From Sandaracinaceae bacterium (GTDB lineage: Bacteria; Myxococcota_A; Polyangia; Polyangiales; Sandaracinaceae), in NCBI GenBank assembly GCA_020633195.1, contig JACKEC010000016.1, positions 744,001 through 808,000 of the forward strand: a stretch of DNA of 64,000 nt, given 5' to 3'. Each line of letters begins with the position of its first letter. Position 1 is the first letter of the stretch. The notes under the pieces are model-generated. The model was not told where the DNA came from, did not search any database, and saw only the letters and a list, made by a program, of their open reading frames with translations. Of this stretch, positions 43,916-53,887 are shown piece after piece. The position numbers were made by a program, and so were the translations under genes.

Positions 43916-44674
43916 CTACTGGAGGCGCAGCGTGCCGCTGACGATGGGGCGCTCGCCGGTGGGGGTCGCGAGGCGGAGGGCGCCGTCCTCGCGGAGGCCG
44001 AGGAGGACGCCGCGGGCGCCGTCGCAGTCGACCTCGCGGCCCTTCCACGCGAGGCGGGCCTCGACGCGCGGGACGATCGCGGCGGAGCCGTGGGCGAGGA
44101 AGCGATCGACCTCGGACTCGATGCCGAGCAGGGCGTCGGCGAAGACTCGTTCGCGATCCAGGGGCTCGCCGGTGATCCCGCGGAGCGAGGTCGCGATGGG
44201 GGCGAGGTCGCCGAAGTCGGTTCGGTTCACGTCGACGCCGACCCCGATCACGACGCGCTCCAGGGTCGCTCCGATCGAGACGGACTCGACGAGGATCCCC
44301 GCCAGCTTCGCGTCGGCGTGGACGACGTCGTTGGGCCACTTCAGCGATAGCTCGGCCCTCGTGTGGGCCTGGCACGCGCGCGCGACGCCGAGGCCGACCG
44401 CGAGGGTGAGCGGGGGCAGCCGCGCGAGCTCGATCCCGGGTCGGCGCACGACGATGGAGAAGTAGAGGTCGGTCCCCCCGGGCGACGCCCAGCTCCGGCC
44501 GCGCGCGCCGCGGCCCGCGTCCTGCGCGTCGGCGAGGACGACGTGCCCGTCGGGGGCGTCCGTCGCGTCGCGGGCGTCGTCGTTGGTGGAGCCCGTGCGC
44601 TCGCGGACGTCGAGGGAGCGCCCGAACCGCTCGGTCGCGAGCAGCGACGCGATCCGCCGCGCGTCGAGGCTCAA
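43916..44674 (-). CDS. birA: Biotin-[acetyl-CoA-carboxylase] ligase, monofunctional
   Basis: 252 residues from TTG at 44674; this start overlaps the nadC stop (TTGA) and keeps the full domain. Motifs: RTGSTNDDARD, the biotinoyl-AMP loop GRGARGRSWASPGGTDLYFS, KWPNDVVHADAKLAGILVES and GVGVDVNR. There is no N-terminal DNA-binding domain, so it is a class I ligase without repressor function. It attaches biotin to carboxylase carrier protein. The C-terminal SH3-like domain (GREVDCDGARGVLLGLREDGALRLAT) is complete. Gene order nadC-birA is common in bacteria. Confidence 0.93.
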   Translation of the reverse strand: MSLDARRIASLLATERFGRSLDVRERTGSTNDDARDATDAPDGHVVLADAQDAGRGARGRSWASPGGTDLYFSIVVRRPGIELARLPPLTLAVGLGVARACQAHTRAELSLKWPNDVVHADAKLAGILVESVSIGATLERVVIGVGVDVNRTDFGDLAPIATSLRGITGEPLDRERVFADALLGIESEVDRFLAHGSAAIVPRVEARLAWKGREVDCDGARGVLLGLREDGALRLATPTGERPIVSGTLRLQ

Positions 44675-45528
44675 GACCAGTCGAGCCCGAGGTCGACGGC
44701 GCGCGCCGAGTGGGTGATCCCGCCGACGCTGATCGCGTCGACGCCCGCCTCGGCGATGATCGGGACGCGCTCCAGGGTGACGTTGCCCGAGACCTCGACG
44801 AACGCGCGCCCGTCCACGAGGGCGACCGCCTTGCGCAGCGTCGCGTCGTCGAAGTTGTCGAGCATCACGATGTCGGCGCCCGCCTCGAGCGCCTCCGCGA
44901 GCTGCTCCATCGTGTCGACCTCGCACTCGATCTTCGAGGTGTGCGGCGCGTGATCCCTCGCGCGCTGGATCGCGGTCGCGATCGAGCCACACGCGGCCAC
45001 GTGGTTGTCCTTGATGAGGACCGCGGCGCCGAGGTCCTCGCGGTGGTTGTGCCCCCCGCCGCAGCGCACGGCGTACCGCTGGAACGCGCGCAGGCCCGGG
45101 GTCGTCTTGCGCGTGTCCGTGATGCGCGTGCGGCTCCCGGGCGGCAGCGCGTCCACGAGGTGCCGCGTCGCCGTCGCGACCCCGCTCATCCGCTGGATCA
45201 GGTTCAGCGCGACGCGCTCGCCCTTGAGGATCGGGTTGGCCGCGCCGGTCACCTTCGCGACGATCTCCCCCGGGCCCACGCGCATCGCGTCGGCGCTGAG
45301 GCGCTCGACCTGGATGTTCGGGTCCACGAGCTTGAAGGTGGCCTCGAACACGTCGAGCCCAGCCACGACGATCCCCTCCCGCGCGCGCAGGACCGGTACG
45401 CCGCCGACGTCCATGGGGACGGTGGCGTCGGTGGTGAGGTCGCCGCGGCTGAGGTCCTCGGCGAGGGCGCGGCGCACGACGTCGTCGATGACGACGAGCG
45501 GGATGGGAGGGATGGTGCGGTGGGTCAT
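44671..45528 (-). CDS. nadC: Nicotinate-nucleotide pyrophosphorylase (carboxylating)
   Basis: 285 residues, standard length for quinolinate phosphoribosyltransferase. Motifs: LAEDLSRGDLTTDA, NLIQRMSGVATATRHLVDA, ITDTRKTTPGLRAFQRYAVRCGGGHNHR, AVLIKDNHVAACGS, IECEVDTMEQL and IVMLDNFDD. It converts quinolinate and PRPP to nicotinate mononucleotide in NAD synthesis. nadA and nadB are not in the window. Coupled by a four-base overlap to birA and 25 bases from the HAD phosphatase gene upstream. Confidence 0.96.
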   Translation of the reverse strand: MTHRTIPPIPLVVIDDVVRRALAEDLSRGDLTTDATVPMDVGGVPVLRAREGIVVAGLDVFEATFKLVDPNIQVERLSADAMRVGPGEIVAKVTGAANPILKGERVALNLIQRMSGVATATRHLVDALPPGSRTRITDTRKTTPGLRAFQRYAVRCGGGHNHREDLGAAVLIKDNHVAACGSIATAIQRARDHAPHTSKIECEVDTMEQLAEALEAGADIVMLDNFDDATLRKAVALVDGRAFVEVSGNVTLERVPIIAEAGVDAISVGGITHSARAVDLGLDWS

Positions 45529-45553
45529 CGTGGGTCTCGCGGTCTTCTGGGCC

Positions 45554-46204
45554 TCAAGCCCAAGTCTCGATCGACCACCCGCGCCGTCGCGCGACCTGGC
45601 GCAAGCGGGGGTCGGGGTTGATCACGCGCGGCTCGCCGACGACCTCGAGCATCGGCAGGTCGCTCACGCTGTCCGTGTAGAAGGAGCTCGCCTCCAGATC
45701 GACGCCGTGCTCCTTCGCCCAGTCTCGCGCGCGATCCACCTTGCGGGGCCCGTAGCAGAGCGGCTCGGTGAGCTGGCCCGTGAAGCGCCCGTCGTCGACG
45801 TCGATCCGGCTGCAGAGCACGTGCTCCACCCCGAGCGCGTCCGCGACCGGATCGGCCACGTAGCGGGTCGTCGAGGTGAGCACCGCGAGGAGGCAGCCCT
45901 CGTCACGCCGCCGCGCGACCTCGTCTCGCGCGCGATCCGTCACGAGCGGCATCACCTCGTCGTGCGCCCACTGCAGGCACTCGGCGCGGAAGGTCTCTTC
46001 CTCGATCCCGCGGAGCGACACGACCGCCTTCTCGCTCGCGCCGGCCGGGTCGAGGACGCCGAGCGTGTACTGCAAGCCCCACCACGAGACGCGCGCGTAG
46101 TCGGCCCAGCCGAGCTTCTTCTGGCGGATCTGCCAGCGCACGTACAGGGGCGCCGTGTTGACGCGGACCAGCGTGCGGTCGAGGTCGAAGAACGCCGCTT
46201 TCAC
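45554..46204 (-). CDS. HAD-IB family hydrolase (phosphoserine-phosphatase-like)
   Basis: 216 residues from GTG at 46204, overlapping the stop of the CPBP gene (GTGA). HAD motif I is FFDLDRTLVRV, motif II VLTSTTRYVADP, motif III near GPRKVDRARDWAKEHG and motif IV SFYTDSVSDLPMLEVVGEPRVINPDPRL. The fit is to the HAD-IB (SerB/CicA-like) group, which removes phosphate from small molecules or lysophospholipids. The substrate is unknown. Placed in the CPBP-HAD-nadC-birA operon. Confidence 0.88.
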   Translation of the reverse strand: MKAAFFDLDRTLVRVNTAPLYVRWQIRQKKLGWADYARVSWWGLQYTLGVLDPAGASEKAVVSLRGIEEETFRAECLQWAHDEVMPLVTDRARDEVARRRDEGCLLAVLTSTTRYVADPVADALGVEHVLCSRIDVDDGRFTGQLTEPLCYGPRKVDRARDWAKEHGVDLEASSFYTDSVSDLPMLEVVGEPRVINPDPRLRQVARRRGWSIETWA

Positions 46205-46968
46205 GTGAGGTGGAACCCCTTCTCGAGCAGCTCGGCGAGGAGGTTGCTGAGCGCGTGCAGCAGCATGGCCGCGCCGATGCCCCCGCGCCACGACCGCAGC
46301 AGGCCGAAGAGCAGACCCGGGAAGAACACCGCGAGCCGCGCCGGGTGCGGGATCGAGACGAAGTGGATCGCCGCGAACAGCGCCGCCTGGAGCAGCAGGA
46401 CCCGCGGGTCGACGAGCCCGCCGAGCCACTTGGGCTTGGTCGACCAGCGATCGCCGAGGCGGGTCTGGACGTAGCCCCGGAAGAACGCCTCCTCGGGGAG
46501 GGCGATCACCAAGAGCTGGGTCAGCGCCAGCTCGGCGAAGTCCTCCGGCAGTCGGAGCTCGAACGGGTGGGTCGGGTGGTTCCAGTAGTAGAAGCCCACC
46601 ACGAAGGGCGGGAACACCACCGCGGCCACGCCGAGCGCGACCCCCGCCTCCCGGATCCCGGGCAGCGCCGCCGCCCGGATCGCGCGGAGCAGGTCGTAGA
46701 GGCCCAGGGGTCCCGCGGCGCGCTCGTCGTCGGCCTCGGGCGGCTCGAGCAGGCCCGCCAGGTCGATCCCCATCGCCTGCATCCCGCCGGGGCGGCGACG
46801 GGCCAGGCGGACCGCGACCATGAGGAACACCGCGCCCACGGCCAGGGAGACGTACTCGGTCATCCCGGGGAGGGCGCGGGGCAGCCACGTGATCCCCGCG
46901 GTGGCCGCGGTCACCGCCGCGAACACGAGCAGGACCTCGCCGAGCGGCCGGTCGGTTTCACCCTCCAC
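46201..46968 (-). CDS. CPBP-family intramembrane metalloprotease
   Basis: About 255 residues from GTG at 46968; no good ribosome-binding site, and upstream in-frame sequence is unlike protein. Six to seven membrane helices. The CPBP (Abi) motifs are LVIALPEEAFFRGYVQTRLG (EExxxR), 'LFAAIHF' (second motif His) and 'LLHALSNLLAELL' (HxxxN-like). The family has a type II CAAX protease/bacteriocin-immunity fold that cuts membrane proteins. It is the first gene of a four-gene operon and divergent from dnaG. Confidence 0.82.
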   Translation of the reverse strand: MEGETDRPLGEVLLVFAAVTAATAGITWLPRALPGMTEYVSLAVGAVFLMVAVRLARRRPGGMQAMGIDLAGLLEPPEADDERAAGPLGLYDLLRAIRAAALPGIREAGVALGVAAVVFPPFVVGFYYWNHPTHPFELRLPEDFAELALTQLLVIALPEEAFFRGYVQTRLGDRWSTKPKWLGGLVDPRVLLLQAALFAAIHFVSIPHPARLAVFFPGLLFGLLRSWRGGIGAAMLLHALSNLLAELLEKGFHLT

Positions 46969-47102
46969 CGTCGGCGGTGATAGTGCCGCGTGCGATCCCT
47001 CGCAAGCACGGGGCGCAGGTCTTGACCCCGGCGGGGCCCACGCTATGCCTTGCGGCTTCCTTATGGGGGGAAGGCGTGGGTACGGGGACGGGAGTAGCTT
47101 CT

Positions 47103-47185
47103 GTGATCCTCGTGGGCCGTGGTCGGAAGGTCTTGTGATCCCGGAGGGCAAGTGACCCTGGAGGTCGAGTGATCCCGGAGGAGAA
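47103..47185 (+). repeat. Tandem 16-17-bp start-codon repeats with two micro-ORFs before dnaG
   Basis: GTGATCC-type units begin at 47103, 47119, 47135, 47152 and 47169, spaced 16, 16, 17 and 17. From 47135 each has GTG plus a GGAGG. Unit 3 encodes V-I-P-E-G-K and stops at TGA 47153-47155, overlapping the next GTG. Unit 4 encodes V-T-L-E-V-E and stops at TGA 47170-47172, overlapping the dnaG GTG. The third sense unit is the dnaG start itself (V-I-P-E-E-K). Each GGAGG serves as ribosome-binding site for the following GTG, so translation may step through the ladder. Confidence 0.75.
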
Positions 47186-49022
47186 GGTCGTCGAGGTCCG
47201 CGATCGGGCGGACATCGTCGCGCTCGTGCGCGAGTACGTCGACCTCAAGCGCTCTGGGACCAGCCTCAAGGGCCTCTGCCCGTTCCACAACGAGAAGTCG
47301 CCGTCCTTCCACGTCCACCCCGATCGCGGCTTCTTCCACTGCTTTGGCTGCCAGGTGTCCGGCGACGCGATCACGTTCCTCATGCGAATCGACGGCCTCG
47401 CGTTCCCCGAAGCGGTGCGCGTGCTCGCCGAGCGCGTAGGCGTGGAGATCACGCAGCTCGACGACGAGGAGGCCAGCGCGGCCCGCCAGGCGCGCGCCCG
47501 GCGCGAGCGGCTGCTCTCCGTGCTCGAGTCAGCCGCGGGTTTTTTCGTGAAATCGCTGACCGAGCATAGGTTCGGACCGATGGCGTGGGCGGAGCTGTCG
47601 AAGCGGGGGATCGAGCGACCAGCGGTCGAACGGTACCGGCTCGGCTACGCCCCCCACGGCTGGGACGAGCTCGCGACGTTCCTCTCGCGCCGCGGCGTGA
47701 GCCCGCGGGACGCCGAGCAGGTCGGGCTGATCGTCCCGCGCAAGAGCGGGGAGGGTCACTACGACCGCTTCCGCCACCGGCTGATGTTCCCCATCGCCGA
47801 CACGCACGGGAAGATCGTCGCGTTCAGCGGTCGCGCCCTCGATCCGCCGCCGGGCGAAGAGGAGCTGCGCGAGGCGCCCGCCAAGTACGTCAACAGCCCG
47901 GAGACGGCGCTCTACAAGAAGAGCGACATCCTCTTCGGCCTGCACGAGGCGCGGGTCGAGCTGCGCCGCGACGGCGTGGCGCTCCTCTGCGAGGGCAACT
48001 TCGACGTCGTCGGCCTGTCTCAGCACGGCTTCGCCAACGTGGTCGCGCCGCTCGGGACGGCGTTCACGGAGGCGCAGGCGAAGCTCCTGCACCGCTTCGT
48101 CTCCACCGCGATCCTGTTGTTCGACGGCGACGCCGCCGGCCGCAAGGCGGTCCGCGCCGCGCAGCCGCTCCTCGCCCGCGCGGGGATCGCCGGCAAGGTG
48201 GTCACGATGCCCGCGGGCGCGGATCCCGACAGCTTCCTGCGCGACCGGGGCGCCGCCGCCCTGCGCGCGCTGATCGACCAGGCGCCGCCCATCGTCGACT
48301 GGCTCATCGAGCGCGCGGCTCAGGAGGCGGGTCGCGATCCCGCGGCGCGCGCCAACGCGATCGAGGAGCTCGGCCCCGTCCTCGGGGCCATCGACAGCCC
48401 GGTCGAGCGGCGGCTCTACGTGGAGCGCGTCGCGCACGCGTTCGAAATCCGCGACATCGAGGTCGTCCGCGACCAGCTCCGTCGGGGCGCTCGGTCCGGC
48501 CCTCGCCCCGCTCGCCGCGCGGCTCCCGCGGCCTCGGCTCCTGCGCCCGCCGCGCTCCCGCGTCGGTCGGGCGCGCCGCTCCCCGCCATCGAGGCTCAGC
48601 TCGTCGGCGCGTTCCTGGATCAGCCCAACCTTCACGGGACCGAGTGTGCAGAAAAGGTCCACTCGCTTTTGACGAGCGAGGAACTTCGCGCCATCTTTCT
48701 GCTCACGGCGCGCTGGGTGGGCGCTCGTGGCGTGGACGCTTCGGCTCTCTTGGAGGAATTCCCAGAGGGACCGGCGCGCTACTGGCTCGAGCGTCGGTTG
48801 GCCGTTCAGGAATTCGAGGACGAAGCGAGTGCAACGCGATTTGTCGAGCGCGCGGTTCCCAGGCTGGACCGTGAACGAATCGCCCGGGAGACCAAGCGCT
48901 TGAGACGCGAATTTCTGGAAGCCAAGCGCGCCGGTGACGACGTGCGCGCCGAGGCTTTGATGCGCCAGATGAACGAATCCTTCCGGGGCGCGCAGCACCC
49001 CGGACCCGAGGCCGAGAGGTGA
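47169..49022 (+). CDS. dnaG: DNA primase
   Basis: 617 residues from GTG at 47169. N-terminal zinc ribbon: CPFHNEKSPSFHVHPDRGFFHCFGC (CHC2 type). Catalytic region with RFRHRLMFPIAD and GRALD, then the TOPRIM domain: LLCEGNFDVVGLSQHGF with the metal-binding Glu and ILLFDGDAAGRKA with DxD. The usual EGYMDV Tyr is Asn here, a conservative site. The C-terminal 150 residues form the DnaB-binding domain. It makes RNA primers at the fork. The stop overlaps GTG 49019 and is followed by rpoD, the conserved dnaG-rpoD core of the macromolecular synthesis operon; no rpsU is upstream. Confidence 0.96.
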   Translation: MIPEEKVVEVRDRADIVALVREYVDLKRSGTSLKGLCPFHNEKSPSFHVHPDRGFFHCFGCQVSGDAITFLMRIDGLAFPEAVRVLAERVGVEITQLDDEEASAARQARARRERLLSVLESAAGFFVKSLTEHRFGPMAWAELSKRGIERPAVERYRLGYAPHGWDELATFLSRRGVSPRDAEQVGLIVPRKSGEGHYDRFRHRLMFPIADTHGKIVAFSGRALDPPPGEEELREAPAKYVNSPETALYKKSDILFGLHEARVELRRDGVALLCEGNFDVVGLSQHGFANVVAPLGTAFTEAQAKLLHRFVSTAILLFDGDAAGRKAVRAAQPLLARAGIAGKVVTMPAGADPDSFLRDRGAAALRALIDQAPPIVDWLIERAAQEAGRDPAARANAIEELGPVLGAIDSPVERRLYVERVAHAFEIRDIEVVRDQLRRGARSGPRPARRAAPAASAPAPAALPRRSGAPLPAIEAQLVGAFLDQPNLHGTECAEKVHSLLTSEELRAIFLLTARWVGARGVDASALLEEFPEGPARYWLERRLAVQEFEDEASATRFVERAVPRLDRERIARETKRLRREFLEAKRAGDDVRAEALMRQMNESFRGAQHPGPEAER

Positions 49023-49024
49023 CG

Positions 49025-50896
<1,872 letters not shown>

Positions 50897-50901
50897 AGCC
50901 G

Positions 50902-50931
50902 AGCGGCGCCAGCCGCTAGGCAGTCATTTTT
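50902..50931 (+). terminator. Possible rpoD terminator
   Basis: AGCGGC (50902-50907) pairs with GCCGCT (50912-50917) around GCCA, followed after nine bases by TTTTT (50927-50931). The stem is short and the T run late, so this is a weak candidate. The remaining bases to 51042 contain imperfect CCCGTG repeats (50957-50985) and presumably the tRNA promoter. Confidence 0.45.
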
Positions 50932-51042
50932 GCCGGAGGCTGCTAGGCTCTAGCCCCCGTGCCCCTGCCCGTGCCCGTGCCCGATGGTCGAACCGGGAGC
51001 GGGCGCGCGCGTGGGTAGGGGCGTCGAGGCCGCGCCTCGATC

Positions 51043-51116
51043 GGGCCCATAGCTCAATCGGTTAGAGCCCCCGTCTCATAAACGGGTCGTTGACGGTTCG
51101 AGTCCGTCTGGGCCCA
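51043..51116 (+). tRNA. tRNA with CAU anticodon (elongator Met or lysidine-type Ile2)
   Basis: Full cloverleaf: acceptor GGGCCCA/TGGGCCC, D-arm GCTC-AATCGGTTA-GAGC, anticodon stem CCCGT/ACGGG with loop CTCATAA, variable loop TCGTT, T-arm GACGG-TTCGAGT-CCGTC and discriminator A. The G1-C72 pair and normal D-arm exclude initiator tRNA. Met versus Ile2 cannot be decided without comparing to the other CAU tRNAs of the genome. CCA is not encoded, so it must be added by enzyme. Confidence 0.93.
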
Positions 51117-51166
51117 CTCTCGATGTGTCCTTGCATGAGGGCGCGACTCGCGTTAGTCCGGCGCGC

Positions 51167-51880
51167 GTGCAGGACAAGCTGAAGGCGTTCGTGAAGCTCG
51201 CGGAGATCGATGCCTCCGCGCGACACCTCGAAGAGCAGCTCGAGGGCATCCCCGTCGAGCTCGAAGAGCGCCGGGTGGCGGTCGAGGCGCTCGAGCAGCT
51301 CGTCCACTCGCAGAAGCGAGAGATGGACGAGGCCGAGGCGCTGATGACGGCGCAGGACGAAGACCTCAAGCTCCGCTCGGACATGCTCTCCCGGTCCAAG
51401 GCCAAGGGAGCCAAGGCGCGCAACATGCGCGAGGCGGAGGCCGCCGAGCGCGAGCTCGACGCGATCCGACGCTCCATCAAGGAGGGCGAGGCCGAGAAGG
51501 AGCGCCTGCAGGGCGTCATCGAGCAGAGCCGCTCGATCCTCGCCGAGCCGCTGCGCGAGCTCGAGGAGCAGAAGCAGAACCTCGCCGAGGCCGAGGCCGC
51601 CAGCGAGGGCCGCCTCGCCGAGCTCCGCGCCGAGCGCGACGTGATCACCGCGGGCCGCAAGGAGGCCTCGGGCAAGATCCCGAAGCCGATCTTCCGGCGC
51701 TACGAGCGCCTGCGCACCCAGATCCACCCGACCCTCACCGAGGCGAAGGACGGCGTCTGCATGGGCTGCCGCATCCAGATCGCGCCCCAGCTCTACAACC
51801 AGATCATCAAGGGCGACGACTTCTACCAGTGCCAGGCGTGCCAGCGCTTCCTCTACCACGCCGACGTGGTCGCGGACTGA
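51167..51880 (+). CDS. Coiled-coil protein with C4 zinc ribbon (CT398-like)
   Basis: 237 residues from GTG at 51167; GTG 51125 is also in frame but lies nine bases after the tRNA and gives a head unlike the family. Residues 5-175 form a long antiparallel coiled coil (KLAEIDASARHLEEQLEGIPVELEERRVAVEALEQL ... REAEAAERELDAIRRSIKEGEAEKERL). The C-terminal zinc ribbon has CMGC and CQAC pairs (GVCMGCRIQIAPQLYNQIIKGDDFYQCQACQRFLY). The family is widespread and may bind nucleic acid or sigma-54/flagellar partners; no firm role. Confidence 0.85.
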   Translation: MQDKLKAFVKLAEIDASARHLEEQLEGIPVELEERRVAVEALEQLVHSQKREMDEAEALMTAQDEDLKLRSDMLSRSKAKGAKARNMREAEAAERELDAIRRSIKEGEAEKERLQGVIEQSRSILAEPLRELEEQKQNLAEAEAASEGRLAELRAERDVITAGRKEASGKIPKPIFRRYERLRTQIHPTLTEAKDGVCMGCRIQIAPQLYNQIIKGDDFYQCQACQRFLYHADVVAD

Positions 51881-51966
51881 GCCCGACGACGCGAAGCGTC
51901 GGAGGATCTCAGTGGGGAGCGCGAGGGGCTTGCCCCTCGCCGGAGAGAAATCGCCGAAGGCGATTT
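51878..51966. terminator. Hairpin cluster at the convergent junction with the second 32-bp repeat copy
   Basis: Three hairpins in a row: the 32-bp repeat identical to 43723-43754, beginning with the stop codon (core CGACGC-GAA-GCGTCG at 51887-51901); GCGAGGGGCTTGCCCCTCGC at 51921-51940; and AAATCGCC-GAA-GGCGATTT at 51948-51966. The last has A and T flanks and could terminate in both directions between the zinc-ribbon gene and the kinase gene. Confidence 0.7.
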
Positions 51967-51999
51967 ATCGACAGGCTTTGAGCCCAGAGAACTGAGCGC

Positions 52000-52881
52000 T
52001 CAGCGATTCTGCGCGGCGAGCGCGCCCAGCGCGGCGGGGGTCACCGCGGTCGCCTCGGGGACCGCGGCGGTGAGCGCGTCGGCGAGCTCGGCGCCGGTCG
52101 GGTAGCGATCCGCGGCGCGCGCCGCGAGCGCGCGGCGCAGGACCGCGTCGAGCGCCTCGGGGACGTCGGCTCGCAGGGTGCGCGCGGGGATCCAGCGCGG
52201 GCTCCGCGCCATCATCAGCACGTCGACCTCGTTCTTCGCGTCGAAGTACCGGCGCCCGGTCAGGAGCTCCCAGAGGACGATCCCGAGGGCGTAGAGATCG
52301 AAGCGGCGATCCACCGTCTGACCGGTCAGCGCCTCGGGCGCGATGTAACGAAACTTGCCCTTCACGGTGCCCGCGCTCGTCTTGATCGCGCGGCCGCGGG
52401 CCCAGGCGATGCCGAAGTCGATGATCTTCACGACGCCGTCGTAGCCGAGCATGACGTTCGACGGGCTCACGTCGCGGTGCACGAGCTCGAGCGGTCGGCC
52501 GTCGGCGCCGATCGCCTCGTGCGCCGCGTGGAGCCCTCGCGCCGTGTCCCGCGCGATCGCCACGGCCTCGGGGACCGGGAAGGTGACCGACGCGGTCAGC
52601 AGCGCCGCGAGGGTGCGTCCGTCGCACCGCTCCATCACGAGGTAGGGGATCTCGTCGACCTCGTCGACCTCGAGGATCCGGATCACGTTCGGGTGGGTCA
52701 CCTTCGCCGCGATGCGCGCCTCCTCCTCGAGCATCTCGCGGAGCTTCGCGTCCTCGGCGAAGCGCTCGTGGACGAGCTTGAGGACGACGGCGGGCTCGTC
52801 GCCTCGCTGGGCCAGCCAGACCTGCGCCATCCCGCCGTCGTGGAGACGCGACACGAGCCTCCAGTCGCCGATCCTCCTCAT
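52000..52881 (-). CDS. Hanks-type Ser/Thr protein kinase, catalytic domain only
   Basis: 293 residues. Gly-rich loop LHDGGMAQVWLA (degenerate GxGxxG), VVLKLV with the ATP Lys, LEEEARIAAKVTHPN with the C-helix Glu, catalytic loop VHRDVSPSNVML, DFGIAWARG and activation segment GKFRYIAPEALTG. The HRDVSPSN variant (Ser for Lys+2 helper region) is common in myxobacterial kinases. No transmembrane or sensor domain, so it is cytosolic. It is the last gene of an operon with two PEGA proteins and a larger kinase. Confidence 0.9.
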   Translation of the reverse strand: MRRIGDWRLVSRLHDGGMAQVWLAQRGDEPAVVLKLVHERFAEDAKLREMLEEEARIAAKVTHPNVIRILEVDEVDEIPYLVMERCDGRTLAALLTASVTFPVPEAVAIARDTARGLHAAHEAIGADGRPLELVHRDVSPSNVMLGYDGVVKIIDFGIAWARGRAIKTSAGTVKGKFRYIAPEALTGQTVDRRFDLYALGIVLWELLTGRRYFDAKNEVDVLMMARSPRWIPARTLRADVPEALDAVLRRALAARAADRYPTGAELADALTAAVPEATAVTPAALGALAAQNR

Positions 52882-52927
52882 CGCGTGAGCCTACCAAGGC
52901 TCGGGCGCGTCCTGATCGTCGGCGCGC

Positions 52928-53887
52928 TCAACGGGCCTCGATGAACACGGGCCGGTCCGCGGTGACCACGACGTCGCGGCGAAGCCCCCCTCGCTCGACG
53001 ACGACCTCGTGCTGACCGACCGGGAGCGGCACGGCGAGCGGGGTGACCCCGACGAGGCGACCGTCGACGCGCACGCGAGCCCCCGGCGCCCCGTCGACGA
53101 GCAGCCGGCCCATCACCCGCGGCAGCGGCTCGAGCGTGACCTCGGCGCGCGCGACCGCGTCGGCGCGGACCACCACGTCGACCGTCCGCGGGCGGTGCCC
53201 GGTGGCCGTGACGCGGACCTGGTAGGCGCCGACCTCGAGCTCACCGGCGGCGCCGAGGGAGACGGCGTCGGTCGAGCCCTCGCGCGTGATCACGACGTCC
53301 GCCCCCGCGGGCTCGGTCGCGATCTCGAGGCGTCCGCTCCGCGCGGGCAGGCGCATCGACAGCTCCGCGGTGGCCCCGAGCACCACCTGCACGACCCCCT
53401 CGACGCGACGGTGCCCGTCGAGCTCCGCGATGACCCGGACCTCCCCGGCGTCGACGAGCGGGAGACGCGCGGGGGAGCGGGCCGCGATGCCCCGCTCGCG
53501 ACGCCCCACGTAGAGGGTGGCGCCGGGCGGATCGGTCACGACGTGCACCACCGCGAGGCGCGCGCCGAGCTCGTCACGCCGGCGGGTCGCCTCGGCGCGA
53601 CGCTCCGCGTCGTCGTCGTCCGAGGCGAGGTACTCCTCGAAGGAGGTGAACGCGAGCGCGTCCTCGTGGGCTCGGAACGCGGCGGTCGCGACGTTGTAGA
53701 GGGCCCGCGGGTTCGGCGACGCGCGGTAGGCGGTGAGGAAGCGCCCGACCGCGTCCCCGTAGCGTCGACGCGCGTAGGCCTCGGCGCCGCGCTCGTGGAA
53801 GAAGCGCCCCTCGGCGGCGCCCGCGTCGCCGCGCGCGGCGGAGGGCATCGCCACCGCGAGGACGAGCAGCGCGGCGGCCCGCCTCAC
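52928..53887 (-). CDS. Secreted TPR/PEGA-domain protein (second copy)
   Basis: 319 residues from GTG at 53887, overlapping the preceding stop (GTGA). Signal peptide (AALLVLAVAMPSAARG). A TPR-like part is GAEAYARRRYGDAVGRFLTAYRASPNPRALYNVATAAF, followed by 'EEYLASDDDDAERRAEA' and four PEGA-like beta domains (VVTDPPGATLYVGRRERGIAARSPARLPL; EIATEPAGADVVITREG; LLVDGAPGARVRVDGRLVGVTPLAVPLPVGQHEVVVERGG). PEGA domains sit outside the membrane. It is a divergent duplicate of the next gene upstream, ending without a membrane anchor. Confidence 0.85.
   Translation of the reverse strand: MRRAAALLVLAVAMPSAARGDAGAAEGRFFHERGAEAYARRRYGDAVGRFLTAYRASPNPRALYNVATAAFRAHEDALAFTSFEEYLASDDDDAERRAEATRRRDELGARLAVVHVVTDPPGATLYVGRRERGIAARSPARLPLVDAGEVRVIAELDGHRRVEGVVQVVLGATAELSMRLPARSGRLEIATEPAGADVVITREGSTDAVSLGAAGELEVGAYQVRVTATGHRPRTVDVVVRADAVARAEVTLEPLPRVMGRLLVDGAPGARVRVDGRLVGVTPLAVPLPVGQHEVVVERGGLRRDVVVTADRPVFIEAR

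Noticed and set aside
45554..46888. 444-codon extension of the HAD phosphatase
   Set aside because: The upstream part overlaps the CPBP gene in another frame and lacks HAD features; motif I lies right after the GTG at 46204.
50957..50985. CCCGTG short repeats before the tRNA
   Set aside because: Too few and imperfect units to call a repeat element.
51043..51116. Initiator tRNA-fMet
   Set aside because: Acceptor has a G1-C72 pair instead of the initiator mismatch.
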